Positions 1 to 8,170 of a stretch of 60,625 nt of DNA are shown piece after piece. This DNA comes from Streptomyces sp. TRM49041 (GTDB lineage: Bacteria; Actinomycetota; Actinomycetes; Streptomycetales; Streptomycetaceae), in contig NZ_VSRY01000118.1 of the NCBI RefSeq assembly GCF_008271805.1, positions 1 through 60,625 on the forward strand, written 5' to 3'. How positions within the stretch are numbered: the first letter of the stretch is position 1; every line of letters starts with the position of its first letter. Both the position numbers and the translations under genes were made by a program. The notes beneath the pieces were generated by a model. The model was not told the origin of the DNA and searched no databases. It was given only the letters and a program-made list of their open reading frames with translations.

Positions 1-811
1 CGCCGGTGAGGCGGCGGGCCATCAGGTCGGTCATGGCGAGGTGGATCATGGCTTCGGAGCGGGCGGGCAGGGTTTCGTAGTCGCGGGCCAAGCGGCGGTG
101 GAGCATCAGCCACCCGTAGGTCCGCTCCACCGTCCAGCGCTTTGGCAGCGGGGTGAAACCCCTGGTCCTGGGGTTGCGTTGGACGATTTCCATGTCGATA
201 CCGAGGGCGGCCGCGTGCTCGACGAGGTGTCGGCGGTAGCCGCCGTCGACCCAGGTCTTGCGGACGGCGGGATGCTCTGCGGCGACTTGTTCGATGAGGA
301 TCCGGCCGGCGTCGGAGTCCTGCACGCTCGCCGCGGTGACCAGCACCGCCAGCAGCAGCCCGAGGGTGTCGGTGACGATGCTCCGCTTGCGTCCCACGAT
401 CTTCTTCGCCGCGTCCGTGCCCTGTCCGGCGGCCGGCACGCTGGCGGAGGTCTTCACGCTCTGCGCGTCGATGACACACGCCGAGGGCTGGGCGTTGAGG
501 CCCTCCTTTTGGCGCACCAACTCCCGCAGCAATCCGTTGAGCTGGACGAACACACCGTCCTTCTGCCACTTGGCGAAGTAGCCGTAGACGGTTTCCCAGG
601 GCGGGAAGTCGTGCGGCAGGTAGCGCCACTGCACTCCGGTGCGGTCCACGTACAGGATCGCGTTCATGATCTCGCGCAGCTCGTGCTCGGGCGGGCGCCC
701 GATGTTCAGCGCACGTCGGCGCCGCTCGGTCCGCCAGGCGCTCAGCACCGGCTCGACCAGTTCCCAGCGGGCATCGGACAGATCACTCGGATACGCACGA
801 CGTTCGGCCAT
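1..811 (-). CDS. IS5-family transposase, 3' end cut by the window edge
   Basis: DDE transposase of the IS5/IS4-like group. The frame starts at ATG 811 (product begins MAERRAYPSDLSDARWELVE) and stays open to base 1, giving 270 codons with no stop, so the C-terminus lies outside the window. An N-terminal helix-turn-helix-type region is followed by the catalytic DAQSVKTS block (Asp115), the second acidic block WVDGGYRR and the third block with VERTYGWL and the Arg/Tyr-rich tail, all typical of intact IS5 transposases. It appears undamaged as far as seen. The element's inverted repeats were not identified. It sits at the left of a scarred accessory segment with other transposase debris. Confidence 0.9.
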   Translation of the reverse strand, partial: MAERRAYPSDLSDARWELVEPVLSAWRTERRRRALNIGRPPEHELREIMNAILYVDRTGVQWRYLPHDFPPWETVYGYFAKWQKDGVFVQLNGLLRELVRQKEGLNAQPSACVIDAQSVKTSASVPAAGQGTDAAKKIVGRKRSIVTDTLGLLLAVLVTAASVQDSDAGRILIEQVAAEHPAVRKTWVDGGYRRHLVEHAAALGIDMEIVQRNPRTRGFTPLPKRWTVERTYGWLMLHRRLARDYETLPARSEAMIHLAMTDLMARRLTG

Positions 812-1081
812 GACTCGGGCATACCGCCGCTCGGGGGCGTGCGCCCAGGCGTGCAGTGCGACCGGCAGGAGCACACTCTGCCGGCGTCTTGGGATGAGAC
901 AGGCGCAAGCCGCATTCCGCCTCAGCTGTCACCCCACCCAGCGTTTAAGGCCCACTCGCATCGATAGCCTCATCAACATCACACCAGTGCGTCGCAGAAA
1001 ACCGGGGATAACGGCGCATTGAAGATGAAAACGACCTCTAAGACGTCGTTTCTCATGGCATGATCGTTCGTTGAGCCGTGC

Positions 1082-1262
1082 ATGACGGATCTGGTTGAGC
1101 GGTTGGTGCCGGATGAGTTGTGGGTGTTGTTCCGGCGGGTGGTGCCGCCGGAGGTGGTGATACGTCCGCAGGGCGGTGGCCGGCGTCGGGCGGGTGACCG
1201 TGAGGCTCTGGCTGCGATCATCTTCGTGGCGACGTCGAGGTGCACGTGGCGTCAGTTGCCAT
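1082..1262 (+). pseudogene. N-terminal fragment of a second IS5-family transposase
   Basis: From ATG 1082 the product MTDLVERLVPDELWVLF continues through a typical IS5-type N-terminal region (DUF4096-like) to CTWRQLP, where intact relatives continue into PVFGPAWPTVYRRF. Here the similarity stops at about base 1262 and the frame runs on into unrelated residues until 1456. About 60 residues of a roughly 270-residue transposase remain, with no catalytic residues, so it is dead. A 7-bp inverted repeat (aaacgac 1029-1035, gtcgttt 1045-1051) lies just upstream and may be part of the old element end. Confidence 0.75.
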
Positions 1263-2250
1263 CGTCGTCCCGTGAGGCATCCCGGATAGTAGCGGTGCCC
1301 ACCGACAAGCCCCTCTTCGTCGTCCTCGGCCTGCTCGCCATGACTCGTGAGCCGTATTCGGGGTCAGGTGCACCACTGCGCGTCAGTCAACGGCACGACC
1401 GGACCAACGATCGCATGGTCGGGACGGCACGACCGCAAGAATCAGCCCATCTCTGAAGGCCGGTCAAGGTCGAGCACCCGAGGCTGGCCCCAGGTCGAAC
1501 TCGCAGATCTCCATCCCGGCGAACGCGGCATGACCCCGGTCCAATTGAAGCCACACGAGGCTCCTCGTCGTCCAGGCACTGTCGGCACAGTCAACTGGAG
1601 CCGTTCGAAGGTAAGTGCAGATTTGGCTGCATCCGCACCACCCGTGGAAGCGCAAGCCCGCAACGGCCTGAGCCAGGGTGGACTCACCTTCAGAGACCAG
1701 CGCCGCATCGAGGAACGACACCAGCCGGTGTCGATGCCGGCGGAAGTAGGGGGAGCGGCACCGCGACACACTCAGACTCCGCAGGGAACCGTCACGAACA
1801 GGGTGAAGTTGTGTGGTGCGCGGGTGCCCGGTCGGTTCGGCTCGTCCACGCAAGACGGCCTGTACCCCCGTCAACGCATACTTCACGGCTCCCGTCCCAC
1901 TGGACGGGATACGCGGAGGACGGCCAAGATATGGCGGGCATAGTTCCCTCTCGCCTTGCGCCCATCCCACGTTTGGAGCCGCAGGCTGGCCTTGGGCCCC
2001 GGCCGGGTGCAGCAGCTGGTTCGCTGCCTCCGAGCAGCCCGCGGTGCCGCCTCCACCGCTCAGCGGCTGTGACGCTCATTTGACGCTCCGGTCCCCCGAC
2101 GGGCCGCTGGCAAAGCCGAATAACCCGGCCTGACCTGCACGTTCTCCCGTGTCGGCACATCGTGACATGTTTCCGATGACCCATCACGTGGAGTGGTGGC
2201 GATCCTGGAGCTTCCCCGGGCTCCCGTTTCCGGTGGTCGGCCAGATGTGA
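1263..2250. other. About 1 kb with no recognisable gene
   Basis: Several overlapping open frames exist on both strands, but none gives a product I recognise, none has a clear ribosome binding site, and the codon pattern does not favour one frame. It lies between transposase debris and a broken nucleotidyltransferase, so decayed mobile-element DNA is the most likely content. Confidence 0.5.
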
Positions 2251-2927
2251 TCAGTCGATGTCCGGATCATCCGACTCTTCGAGGAGTCGGGCCGCGAGGT
2301 CGTCGGCCCACTCCACGGCCCAGGCACGAAGAGCGATGATGGTGGCCTGGTCCAGGCCGTAGGCGGCGAAGGCTTCGTCGTCGGTCCACTCGGATCCGGC
2401 GAGGTTTGCCTGCAGGTCTTCGCGCTCGAAGCGGCCGCGGGCGTGGCGACGGCCGAATTCCTCGAGATCGGCGGTGTTCCAGCGGCGGGAGGCTGCGAAC
2501 ACGTCGATCAGGTCACGGGGCGCTCCGCGGTCGGCGAGGGCGCGGACCTTGGTCCCGATCACGTCCTCCTCCGCGAGGACGGGCCCGTACGGGCTCTGGG
2601 TGACCGGCCGCCAGAAGTTCTCCTTGAGGATGTCGACCTCGCAGTCCTGCCCGTTGGCTGGGTCGGTCACGGTGAAGCGGGCGGACAGCGGGGCGGTCTC
2701 CAGCGCGTGCACCTTCCAGCCGCGGGCTTCCAGGCCGGCGCGGAGCGTGGCCGCGATGTCGGCCATGGGCGCAGGGTTCTCGGTGGCGACATCGAGGTCC
2801 TGGCTGGGGCGGTTCACGAGGTGGTGCGCCCGGACGGCATAGCGCCGGTGAGGACCAGGGGGTAGGGGGAGCCGAGGGCGATCACATCCGCCAGGAGCCG
2901 TGTGTGCAGCTCCGGCATGTCCGTCAC
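2251..2927 (-). pseudogene. AbiEii/AbiGii-like nucleotidyltransferase, broken by a one-base deletion
   Basis: Member of the nucleotidyltransferase family that includes the AbiEii toxins. Translation would start at GTG 2927, overlapping the upstream stop as GTGA. The first ~25 residues (MPELHTRLLADVIALG...LVLTG) are in one frame. The rest, starting YAVRAHHLVNRPSQDLDVATEN, is in another. At about 2845 the coding strand reads ACCGGCGCTATGCC, where an intact gene would need ACCGGCGGCTATGCC, so one G of a GGCGGC is missing. The nucleotide-binding G-[GS]-like turn and the DLDVAT acidic motif therefore fall on either side of the lesion. Everything downstream (DCEVDILKE, GTKVRALADRG, LIDVFA) is well preserved, so the lesion is recent or a sequencing error. 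Confidence 0.85.
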
Positions 2928-3325
2928 GCGGCTGCCTGGGTGCGGGAGGCGAGCTGAGCGAAGGCGTCCTCCCACACGGTGCGCACGGTGCGGCCGACGA
3001 GAGTGCGCAGCACCGGCCACAGCTGGAGGAGCAGGTCCTGGTTGAGGTAGCGGGGCAGGTCCTCGTGCAGGCCCTCATGCAGGACAGTGCGGTACAGGCC
3101 CATGCGCTGGCGCGGCTTGCCCAGGTCGTACGAGGTCATCCCGGACCAGGCCATGTGCAGCGGCAGCTCGACGACCCCCTGGGTCGGGCCGTGCAACTCG
3201 TCCAGCGACTCCGGCAGACGGCACCGGAACTTCTCCCGGTACAACGCGAGGTCCTCGGCGTCCGCGCCCGAGAGGTTCTTCGACGCGGGTGCGGGGTGGT
3301 GCGGGCTGGAGGGCATGCCTCCCAT
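2924..3325 (-). CDS. Conserved hypothetical partner of the AbiEii-like nucleotidyltransferase
   Basis: 133-residue protein, start chosen at ATG 3325 (MGGMPSSPHHP) behind a weak purine-rich site. ATG 3316 is also possible, and an extended open frame upstream looks like spacer. The conserved core reads LALYREKFRCRLPESLDELHG, then PLHMAWSG, KPRQRMGLYRTVL and LLLQLWPVLRTL. I recognise this as a small Streptomyces family that tends to precede nucleotidyltransferases of this type. There is no obvious helix-turn-helix. Its stop overlaps the next gene by 4 bases, implying translational coupling. A role as cognate antitoxin or co-factor is inference from position only; it does not resemble the classical AbiEi antitoxin. 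Confidence 0.65.
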   Translation of the reverse strand: MGGMPSSPHHPAPASKNLSGADAEDLALYREKFRCRLPESLDELHGPTQGVVELPLHMAWSGMTSYDLGKPRQRMGLYRTVLHEGLHEDLPRYLNQDLLLQLWPVLRTLVGRTVRTVWEDAFAQLASRTQAAA

Positions 3326-3984
3326 TATGGCGGCAGCTTCCCGCTCGCCGGGCAGCTGGACGCGACCGATCACCGGCCGACATCCACCGGCAGGAAAGTC
3401 GGAACGGTCCGCCGCCGCGGCAAACTCGTTGGCGCGGGCGTCTCTGGACATGCGGACGAGGGCAATGCGGTAGAGGGCTGAGTTGGCTCCGCGATTACCG
3501 CTGCGCGGGACGGCAACCAAGGCCCAGCTCCGCGCCTTGGCTGCCGGGAAGGAGGCCGGCTGCACCGACGTACTCACCGTGGCCGGGCTCCCTGTCCCGG
3601 CCACGGCATGGGACTCGCCGAGGTGATGGTCGCGCTCGGCATCGCCTCCCAGACAGCGGTGTGTGGTCCATGCCCGTCACGCTCCCGACCCCCGAAGACG
3701 AACTGCCACTTGCTCGCACGCGGATCTCCGCTCTGGCCCGCCTGCGGGCAGCACAGGGCCGCCCGCTCGAAGGCTGACGAGCGACCCAGTCGCTGGGTTG
3801 TATGCAGCAGCCGTACAGGCGCATGTGCGCCCTCGTGCATCGCGGGCCTCCGCTTCTGCAGTGGAGAACCCAGGCCTTGAGGAGGCTGCTGTGGCAAGGA
3901 TCGTGGAGGGGAATCACCGGTCGCCGATCGAGGACGACGGGCACCAGCCGAATCGGCCCGTACCGCCGCCCCCTCCTCCCTCTT
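3326..3984. other. About 660 bp without a convincing gene
   Basis: Short open frames occur on both strands, for example a 36-codon + frame at 3669-3777 beginning MPVTLPTPEDELPL, but none has a clear start signal or family signature. It separates the nucleotidyltransferase pair from the carbamoyltransferase remnant and probably holds decayed sequence. Confidence 0.5.
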
Positions 3985-4569
3985 TGCTTCCACCCCTCCG
4001 CCTGCCTGGTCATCGACGGGAAAGGTGGTCGCCTTCGCCGAGGAGGAGCGCTTCTCCCGCCGCAAGCACCACAAGGACTCCCGCTGCTGCGCGGTGGCCG
4101 CGGCCTACTGCCTGTCCGAGGCCGGCATCACCCTGGCCGACGTTGACGAGATCGCCATCGCCTTCAACCCGGCCTGGCCAACCCCGAGCGAGATCTGCAC
4201 GGACGCCGAGCTGATCGCCGAACTCCTCGACCCCGCCCTGTTCGGCCACCACCGGCCCCGGCAGGTCACCGTGGTCGAGCACCACCTCGCGCACGCCGCC
4301 TCCGCCTTCCACCCCAGCGGCTTCGATGAGGCCGCCGTCCTGGTGGTCGACGGCTCCGGCGACGGCGTCTCCGCCACCCTCGCCCACGGAACCGCCGACG
4401 GACTGAAGGTCCTGCGCCAGTTCCCGTTCAGCCAGTCGCTGGGCTGGTTCTACGAGACCGTCGCCGAACACCTCGGCCTCGGTGACTGGACGAGCTCCGG
4501 CAAGCTCATGGGCCTGGCCGGCTACGGCAACCCCGACCGATACACCCTCGACTTCCTCACCGCCCGCGC
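3985..4569 (+). pseudogene. Carbamoyltransferase (NodU/CmcH/TobZ family) N-terminal fragment with frameshift
   Basis: Remnant of the ATP-dependent carbamoyltransferase family used in antibiotic and nodulation-factor tailoring. Homology begins at FHPSACLVIDGK (from about 3988). Then one extra G after GGGAAA near 4021 shifts the frame, and the protein continues VVAFAEEERFSRRKHHKDS, VEHHLAHAASAFHPSGFDEAAVLVVDGSGDG, LGWFYETVAEHLG and SSGKLMGLAGYGNPDRY. These are the family's N-terminal Kae1-like metal/adenylate-binding motifs (HHLAHAASA and VVDGSGDG). The true N-terminus and more than half of the usual ~550-600 residues are missing, because the sequence joins a MazG-like remnant at about 4570. 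Not functional. Confidence 0.85.
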
Positions 4570-4704
4570 TGGCGGCTCGTCGAGAAGGAGCTGAGCGACG
4601 TCATCGTGACGGCCGCAGTGGCACTTGCCACCATCAGCCCGGACCCGGAGAAGGCGCTCGCCGGCCGTGTCCAGGGCCTGCTGGCGCGCCTCAGCCTCGA
4701 CTGA
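4570..4704 (+). pseudogene. MazG-like NTP pyrophosphohydrolase, C-terminal fragment
   Basis: In the frame ending at TGA 4702-4704 the sequence reads WRLVEKELSDVIVTAAVALATISPDPEKALA and ends LARLSLD. This matches the last helix region of the MazG-like house-cleaning nucleotide pyrophosphatases common in Streptomyces, where ELCDVIVTAAVAL contains one of the metal-binding acidic positions. The first ~70 residues, including the EExxE metal site, are absent. It is fused directly to the carbamoyltransferase remnant, so a deletion joined two genes. Confidence 0.7.
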
Positions 4705-4723
4705 CCCGGGCCGGCCGCCACGC

Positions 4724-4764
4724 AGGAGGGCCCGCACAGCTGCTGCTGTGCGGGCCCTCCTTTC
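4724..4764 (+). terminator. Strong rho-independent-type terminator
   Basis: Perfect 16-bp stem: GGAGGGCCCGCACAGC (4725-4740), loop TGCT, then GCTGTGCGGGCCCTCC (4745-4760), followed by TTT. The arms are G+C-rich and uninterrupted. It lies 20 bases after the MazG-like stop, so it is the preserved terminator of that lost gene. Confidence 0.9.
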
Positions 4765-4799
4765 TGCTCCCGCCTTTGCAGGTGCGCACTTCTGGCTGA

Positions 4800-4829
4800 T
4801 CGTCTCCCGCTCTCCTGGGTGGGAGACGA
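4800..4829. repeat. 9-bp inverted repeat
   Basis: tcgtctccc (4800-4808) and gggagacga (4821-4829) pair perfectly across a 12-base loop, followed by a partial direct copy, tgggagatga. It lies between the strong terminator and the convergent end of uppP and could act as a weak terminator or be an old recombination site. No T-run follows. Confidence 0.45.
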
Positions 4830-4904
4830 GTGGGAGATGATCATGGCGTGGTGCTGCAGTCAGGCGCTCGGAAATGCTAGATGGCGCTACATGTGTGCAC
4901 TGCG

Positions 4905-5780
4905 TCAGTCGCCCGACTCGCCGGCGTCCGGGCTCAACACACCCATGCTGACCAGGACGAACAGCAGGATGCCCAGCGCTATCCGGTAGACCACGAACGG
5001 CATGAAGCTCTTCGTCGTGATGAACTTCATGAACCATGCGATGACCGCGTAGCCCACGCCGAACGCGATGACCGTCGCGAAGACGGTCGGCCCCCACGCC
5101 ACATGCGCGGCCTCGCTGACCTCCTTCAGCTCGAAGACGCCCGACGCCAGGACGGCGGGAATCGCGAGGAGGAACGAGTAGCGGGCGGCGGCCTCCCGCG
5201 AGTAGTTCATCAGCAGACCGCCGCTGATGGTCGCGCCGGACCGGGAGACACCCGGGATCAGGGCCATCGCCTGGCAGATGCCGAAGATCAGACCGTCCTT
5301 GATGCCGAGGTCCTGGAGCGTCTTGCGCTCCTGCGCCGCCCGGTGCCGGCCGCTCGCCTGCTGGCGCGACGCAAGCCAGTCGGCCACACCCAGCACGATG
5401 CCCAGCACGATGAGCGTGGTCGCGATCAGCCGCAGATCGCGGAACGGGCCCTCGATCTGGTCCTTGAACGTCACACCGAGCACGCCGATCGGGATCGACC
5501 CGACGATCACCAGCCAGCCCATGCGGGCGTCCTGGTCGGAGCGCATCGCCTTGTCCGTCAGGGACCGGAACCAGGCCGAGAGGATCCGCGAGATGTCCTT
5601 GCGGAAGTAGATCAGGACCGCGGTCTCCGTGCCGATCTGCGTGATCGCCGTGAATGCTGCGCCCGGGTCGTGCCAGCCCGCGAAGGCGGCGGTGAGACGC
5701 AGATGGGCGCTGGAGGAGATCGGGAGGAACTCCGTAAGCCCCTGGACGAGTCCGAGGATGAGCGATTCGAACCAATTCAT
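4905..5780 (-). CDS. uppP: Undecaprenyl-diphosphatase
   Basis: Integral membrane phosphatase that converts undecaprenyl pyrophosphate to undecaprenyl phosphate on the outer face of the cytoplasmic membrane, recycling the lipid carrier for peptidoglycan; overexpression gives bacitracin resistance in known cases. The 291-residue product starts MNWFESLILGLVQGLTEFLP and has both family signatures: QGLTE (residues 13-17) with the SSS that follows, and PGVSRS (176-181). About eight hydrophobic segments are visible and the length is normal. ATG 5780 is the natural start. The gene stands alone, convergent to the decayed genes at left. Confidence 0.96.
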   Translation of the reverse strand: MNWFESLILGLVQGLTEFLPISSSAHLRLTAAFAGWHDPGAAFTAITQIGTETAVLIYFRKDISRILSAWFRSLTDKAMRSDQDARMGWLVIVGSIPIGVLGVTFKDQIEGPFRDLRLIATTLIVLGIVLGVADWLASRQQASGRHRAAQERKTLQDLGIKDGLIFGICQAMALIPGVSRSGATISGGLLMNYSREAAARYSFLLAIPAVLASGVFELKEVSEAAHVAWGPTVFATVIAFGVGYAVIAWFMKFITTKSFMPFVVYRIALGILLFVLVSMGVLSPDAGESGD

Positions 5781-5907
5781 GGGGCCAGGGCCGTCCCGAA
5801 ATGTACGTGTGCGGTCGTTGAAGTCGGTGCAGCGTACCGCCTCACGGTGAACGGACGGTGATCATCCGGTGTCTTGGAGCGGTGGCCGGCCTGCGTTGCC
5901 GGAGGCG

Positions 5908-6630
5908 TCAGGACGCTGTCGCCGAGCGCAGCCGGTGTCGCTTCCGCCATGCGACCACGGCGGCGGCCAGCGCGCTGGCGACGATGAATCCGGCCGAGAT
6001 GAGGAAGGCCGGAGAGGTCGGCGAGGCCGCCTGGCTGCCGGCGATCACATAGGCCGCCGTGTTAGGCACGCAGCCGATACCGGTGCCGACGAGGAACGGC
6101 GTGTAGCCCATACGGGAGATCGCGGCGCAGTAGTTGGCCGCGGCGAACGGCACCCCGGGGAACAACCGGATCGCCAGGGTCGAACGGAACCCGTGCCTGC
6201 TGAGCTGCCCGTCCGCCGCGGAGAGCCACCGCCCGCGCATCAGCGGCCGCAGGGCGTCCTGACCCAGCCCCCGGCCGAGCGCGAACGCGATGCCCGCCCC
6301 GAGCACGGTCCCGCCGACCGCCGCCGCCAGCCCGGCCTGCGTACCGAACAGGGCCCCCGCCGCCAGGTTCAGTACCGGCCGCGGCACGAAGGCGGCAGTG
6401 CACAGCCCGTACGCCACGCCGAACAACACGGCGGCTCCGGCCCCGCCGACCTGGGGCGGCCAGGCCCCGCCGGCCAGCAGTCTCTGCGGTTCGTACGCCA
6501 GCACCGCCGCCACGCCGCTCGCGAGCAGGACGGCGAGCAACGACAGCCGCGCCCAGGGCGACAACAGCGCCCGGGAACAGCGCAGGGCGAAACCGTCCGG
6601 GGCCGACGGAGGAACGACGGTGTCGAGCAT
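5908..6630 (-). CDS. TVP38/TMEM64 family membrane protein
   Basis: 240-residue membrane protein of the SNARE-associated/VTT-domain family (distant DedA relatives). After a short cytoplasmic start and a first helix (ARLSLLAVLLASGVAAVLA), the VTT core shows AFVPRPVLNLAAGALFG, GTVLGAGIAFALGRGLG, then FRSTLAIRLFPGVPFAAANYCAAISRM and a final helix before a basic tail. The G-x-x-x-G-rich re-entrant loop and the R-L-x-P-x-x-P/N motif are characteristic. The family includes lipid scramblase or exporter candidates. Start ATG 6630 (MLDTVVPP) is chosen by homology; no strong ribosome binding site is visible. It is divergent to tuf3. Confidence 0.85.
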   Translation of the reverse strand: MLDTVVPPSAPDGFALRCSRALLSPWARLSLLAVLLASGVAAVLAYEPQRLLAGGAWPPQVGGAGAAVLFGVAYGLCTAAFVPRPVLNLAAGALFGTQAGLAAAVGGTVLGAGIAFALGRGLGQDALRPLMRGRWLSAADGQLSRHGFRSTLAIRLFPGVPFAAANYCAAISRMGYTPFLVGTGIGCVPNTAAYVIAGSQAASPTSPAFLISAGFIVASALAAAVVAWRKRHRLRSATAS

Positions 6631-6784
6631 CCGGGGAGCGTAACCGACACGCGGGAGTGATCGCCGTGACCGAAGCCGCACACCGGACCGGCCGGGCGGT
6701 CGGGCACCCGCCCCAGGACGGGCTCGCGGTCGGCCACCGGAAAACCGGTCGACGTGCGACCGCCGGCCCGGCAGGATCGACCGC

Positions 6785-6874
6785 ATGTTCCGGTACGCCT
6801 TCCTCGCAGCGTCGTCCGCGGTCGCGGACGCGCCGAAGGCTGCCGCCATCGTCCTGGACGGCGCCCGAAGCTGA
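6785..6874 (+). CDS. Possible 29-codon leader ORF upstream of tuf3
   Basis: ATG 6785 opens a short frame, [20 protein letters not shown]..., ending at TGA 6872-6874, with AGGA nine bases before the start. It lies in the 342-bp space before the EF-Tu paralogue and its stop codon sits on the first bases of a 10-bp stem. No homologue is known to me. It could be a regulatory upstream ORF or chance. Confidence 0.3.
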   Translation: MFRYAFLAASSAVADAPKAAAIVLDGARS

Positions 6875-6934
6875 CCCTCCCCGGATCGTCCGGCGGACCC
6901 CGCAGGGGGAGGGTCGGCAAGGCCGAGGGGTCCG
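6873..6934 (+). promoter_or_regulatory. Interleaved inverted repeats in the tuf3 leader (attenuator-like)
   Basis: Stem A pairs gaccctcccc (6873-6882) with ggggagggtc (6906-6915). Stem B pairs cggacccc (6894-6901) with ggggtccg (6927-6934). The arms are interleaved, so only one stem can form at a time. Stem B ends about 38 bases before the tuf3 ATG and 15-20 bases before its Shine-Dalgarno-like GGAGAGG. This is the geometry of a switch between two RNA folds. Function is inferred. Confidence 0.5.
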
Positions 6935-6972
6935 GCATCACGCTTCGAGTTCCGGAGAGGAACCACCCCGTC

Positions 6973-8142
6973 ATGTCCAAGACGGCATACGTGCGCACCA
7001 AGCCGCACCTCAACATCGGCACCATGGGCCACGTCGACCACGGCAAGACCACTCTCACCGCCGCCATCACCAAGGTCCTCAGCGAGCGCGGGACCGGCGC
7101 CTTCGTCCCGTTCGACCGGATCGACCGGGCGCCCGAGGAGGCGCGCCGGGGCATCACCATCAACATCGCGCACGTCGAGTACGAGACCGAGACCCGGCAC
7201 TACGCGCACGTCGACATGCCCGGCCACGCCGACTACGTCAAGAACATGGTGACCGGGGCCGCGCAGCTCGACGGGGCGATCCTCGTCGTCTCCGCGCTCG
7301 ACGGGATCATGCCGCAGACCGCCGAGCACGTCCTGCTCGCCCGCCAGGTCGGCGTCGACCACATAGTCGTCGCCCTCAACAAGGCGGACGCGGGCGACGA
7401 GGAGCTGACCGATCTGGTCGAGCTCGAGGTGCGCGAGCTGCTCACCGCCAACGGCTACGGTGGCGACTCCGTCCCGGTCGTACGGGTCTCCGGACTGAAG
7501 GCCCTGGAGGGCGACCCGCGCTGGACCGGTGCGATCGAGGCGCTGCTCGACGCGGTCGACACCTATGTGCCGATGCCTGTGCGGTATGTGGACGCGCCGT
7601 TCCTCATGCCCGTCGAGAACGTCCTCACGATCACCGGCCGGGGCACCGTCGTCACCGGGGCCGTCGAGCGCGGCACCGTACGCGTCGGCGACCGGGTGCA
7701 GGTGCTCGGCGCCGACACGGAGACCGTCGTCACCGGCCTGGAGACCTTCGGCAGGCCGATGGACTCCGCGCAGGCCGGCGACAACGTGGCGCTGCTCCTG
7801 CGGGGCGTGCCGCGTGACGCGGTCCGCCGCGGCCATGTGGTGGCCGAGCCCGGCAGCGTCGTACCGAGCCGGCGCTTCACCGCGCAGGTGTACGTCCTGT
7901 CGGCCCGCGAGGGCGGGCGCACCACGCCCGTGTCGACCGGCTACCGCCCGCAGTTCTACATCCGCACCGCGGACGTGGTCGGCGACATCGACCTGGGTGA
8001 CACGGCGGTCGCCAGGCCCGGCGACACGGTCACCCTGACCGTCGGGCTCGGCCGCGACGTACCGCTGGAGCCGGGCCTCGGATTCGCGATCCGCGAGGGC
8101 GGCCGCACGGTCGGAGCGGGCACCGTGACCGAGCTGCTCTAG
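6973..8142 (+). CDS. tuf3: EF-Tu paralogue (EF-Tu3-like), cysteine-free
   Basis: GTPase that delivers aminoacyl-tRNA to the ribosome. The 389-residue product starts at ATG 6973 ([20 protein letters not shown]), preceded by GGAGAGG. All G motifs are present: GHVDHGKT (19-26), RGIT in switch I, DxPGH (81-85, with the catalytic His85) and NKAD (136-139). Domains 2 and 3 are complete ([35 protein letters not shown]). It is clearly divergent from the main EF-Tu and corresponds to the third tuf gene of streptomycetes, reported as stress- or ppGpp-responsive in S. coelicolor. No Cys occurs anywhere: the near-universal Cys of DCPGHADY is Met82. It is not near ribosomal protein genes, as expected for tuf3. 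Confidence 0.93.
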   Translation: MSKTAYVRTKPHLNIGTMGHVDHGKTTLTAAITKVLSERGTGAFVPFDRIDRAPEEARRGITINIAHVEYETETRHYAHVDMPGHADYVKNMVTGAAQLDGAILVVSALDGIMPQTAEHVLLARQVGVDHIVVALNKADAGDEELTDLVELEVRELLTANGYGGDSVPVVRVSGLKALEGDPRWTGAIEALLDAVDTYVPMPVRYVDAPFLMPVENVLTITGRGTVVTGAVERGTVRVGDRVQVLGADTETVVTGLETFGRPMDSAQAGDNVALLLRGVPRDAVRRGHVVAEPGSVVPSRRFTAQVYVLSAREGGRTTPVSTGYRPQFYIRTADVVGDIDLGDTAVARPGDTVTLTVGLGRDVPLEPGLGFAIREGGRTVGAGTVTELL

Positions 8143-8170
8143 CGGGCCGCGCCGCTGGGACAATGGGGCG

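Noticed and set aside
1442..1970. Overlapping frames of 109-198 codons as genes
   Set aside because: No start signals, no family match, mutually overlapping frames on both strands in a decayed segment.
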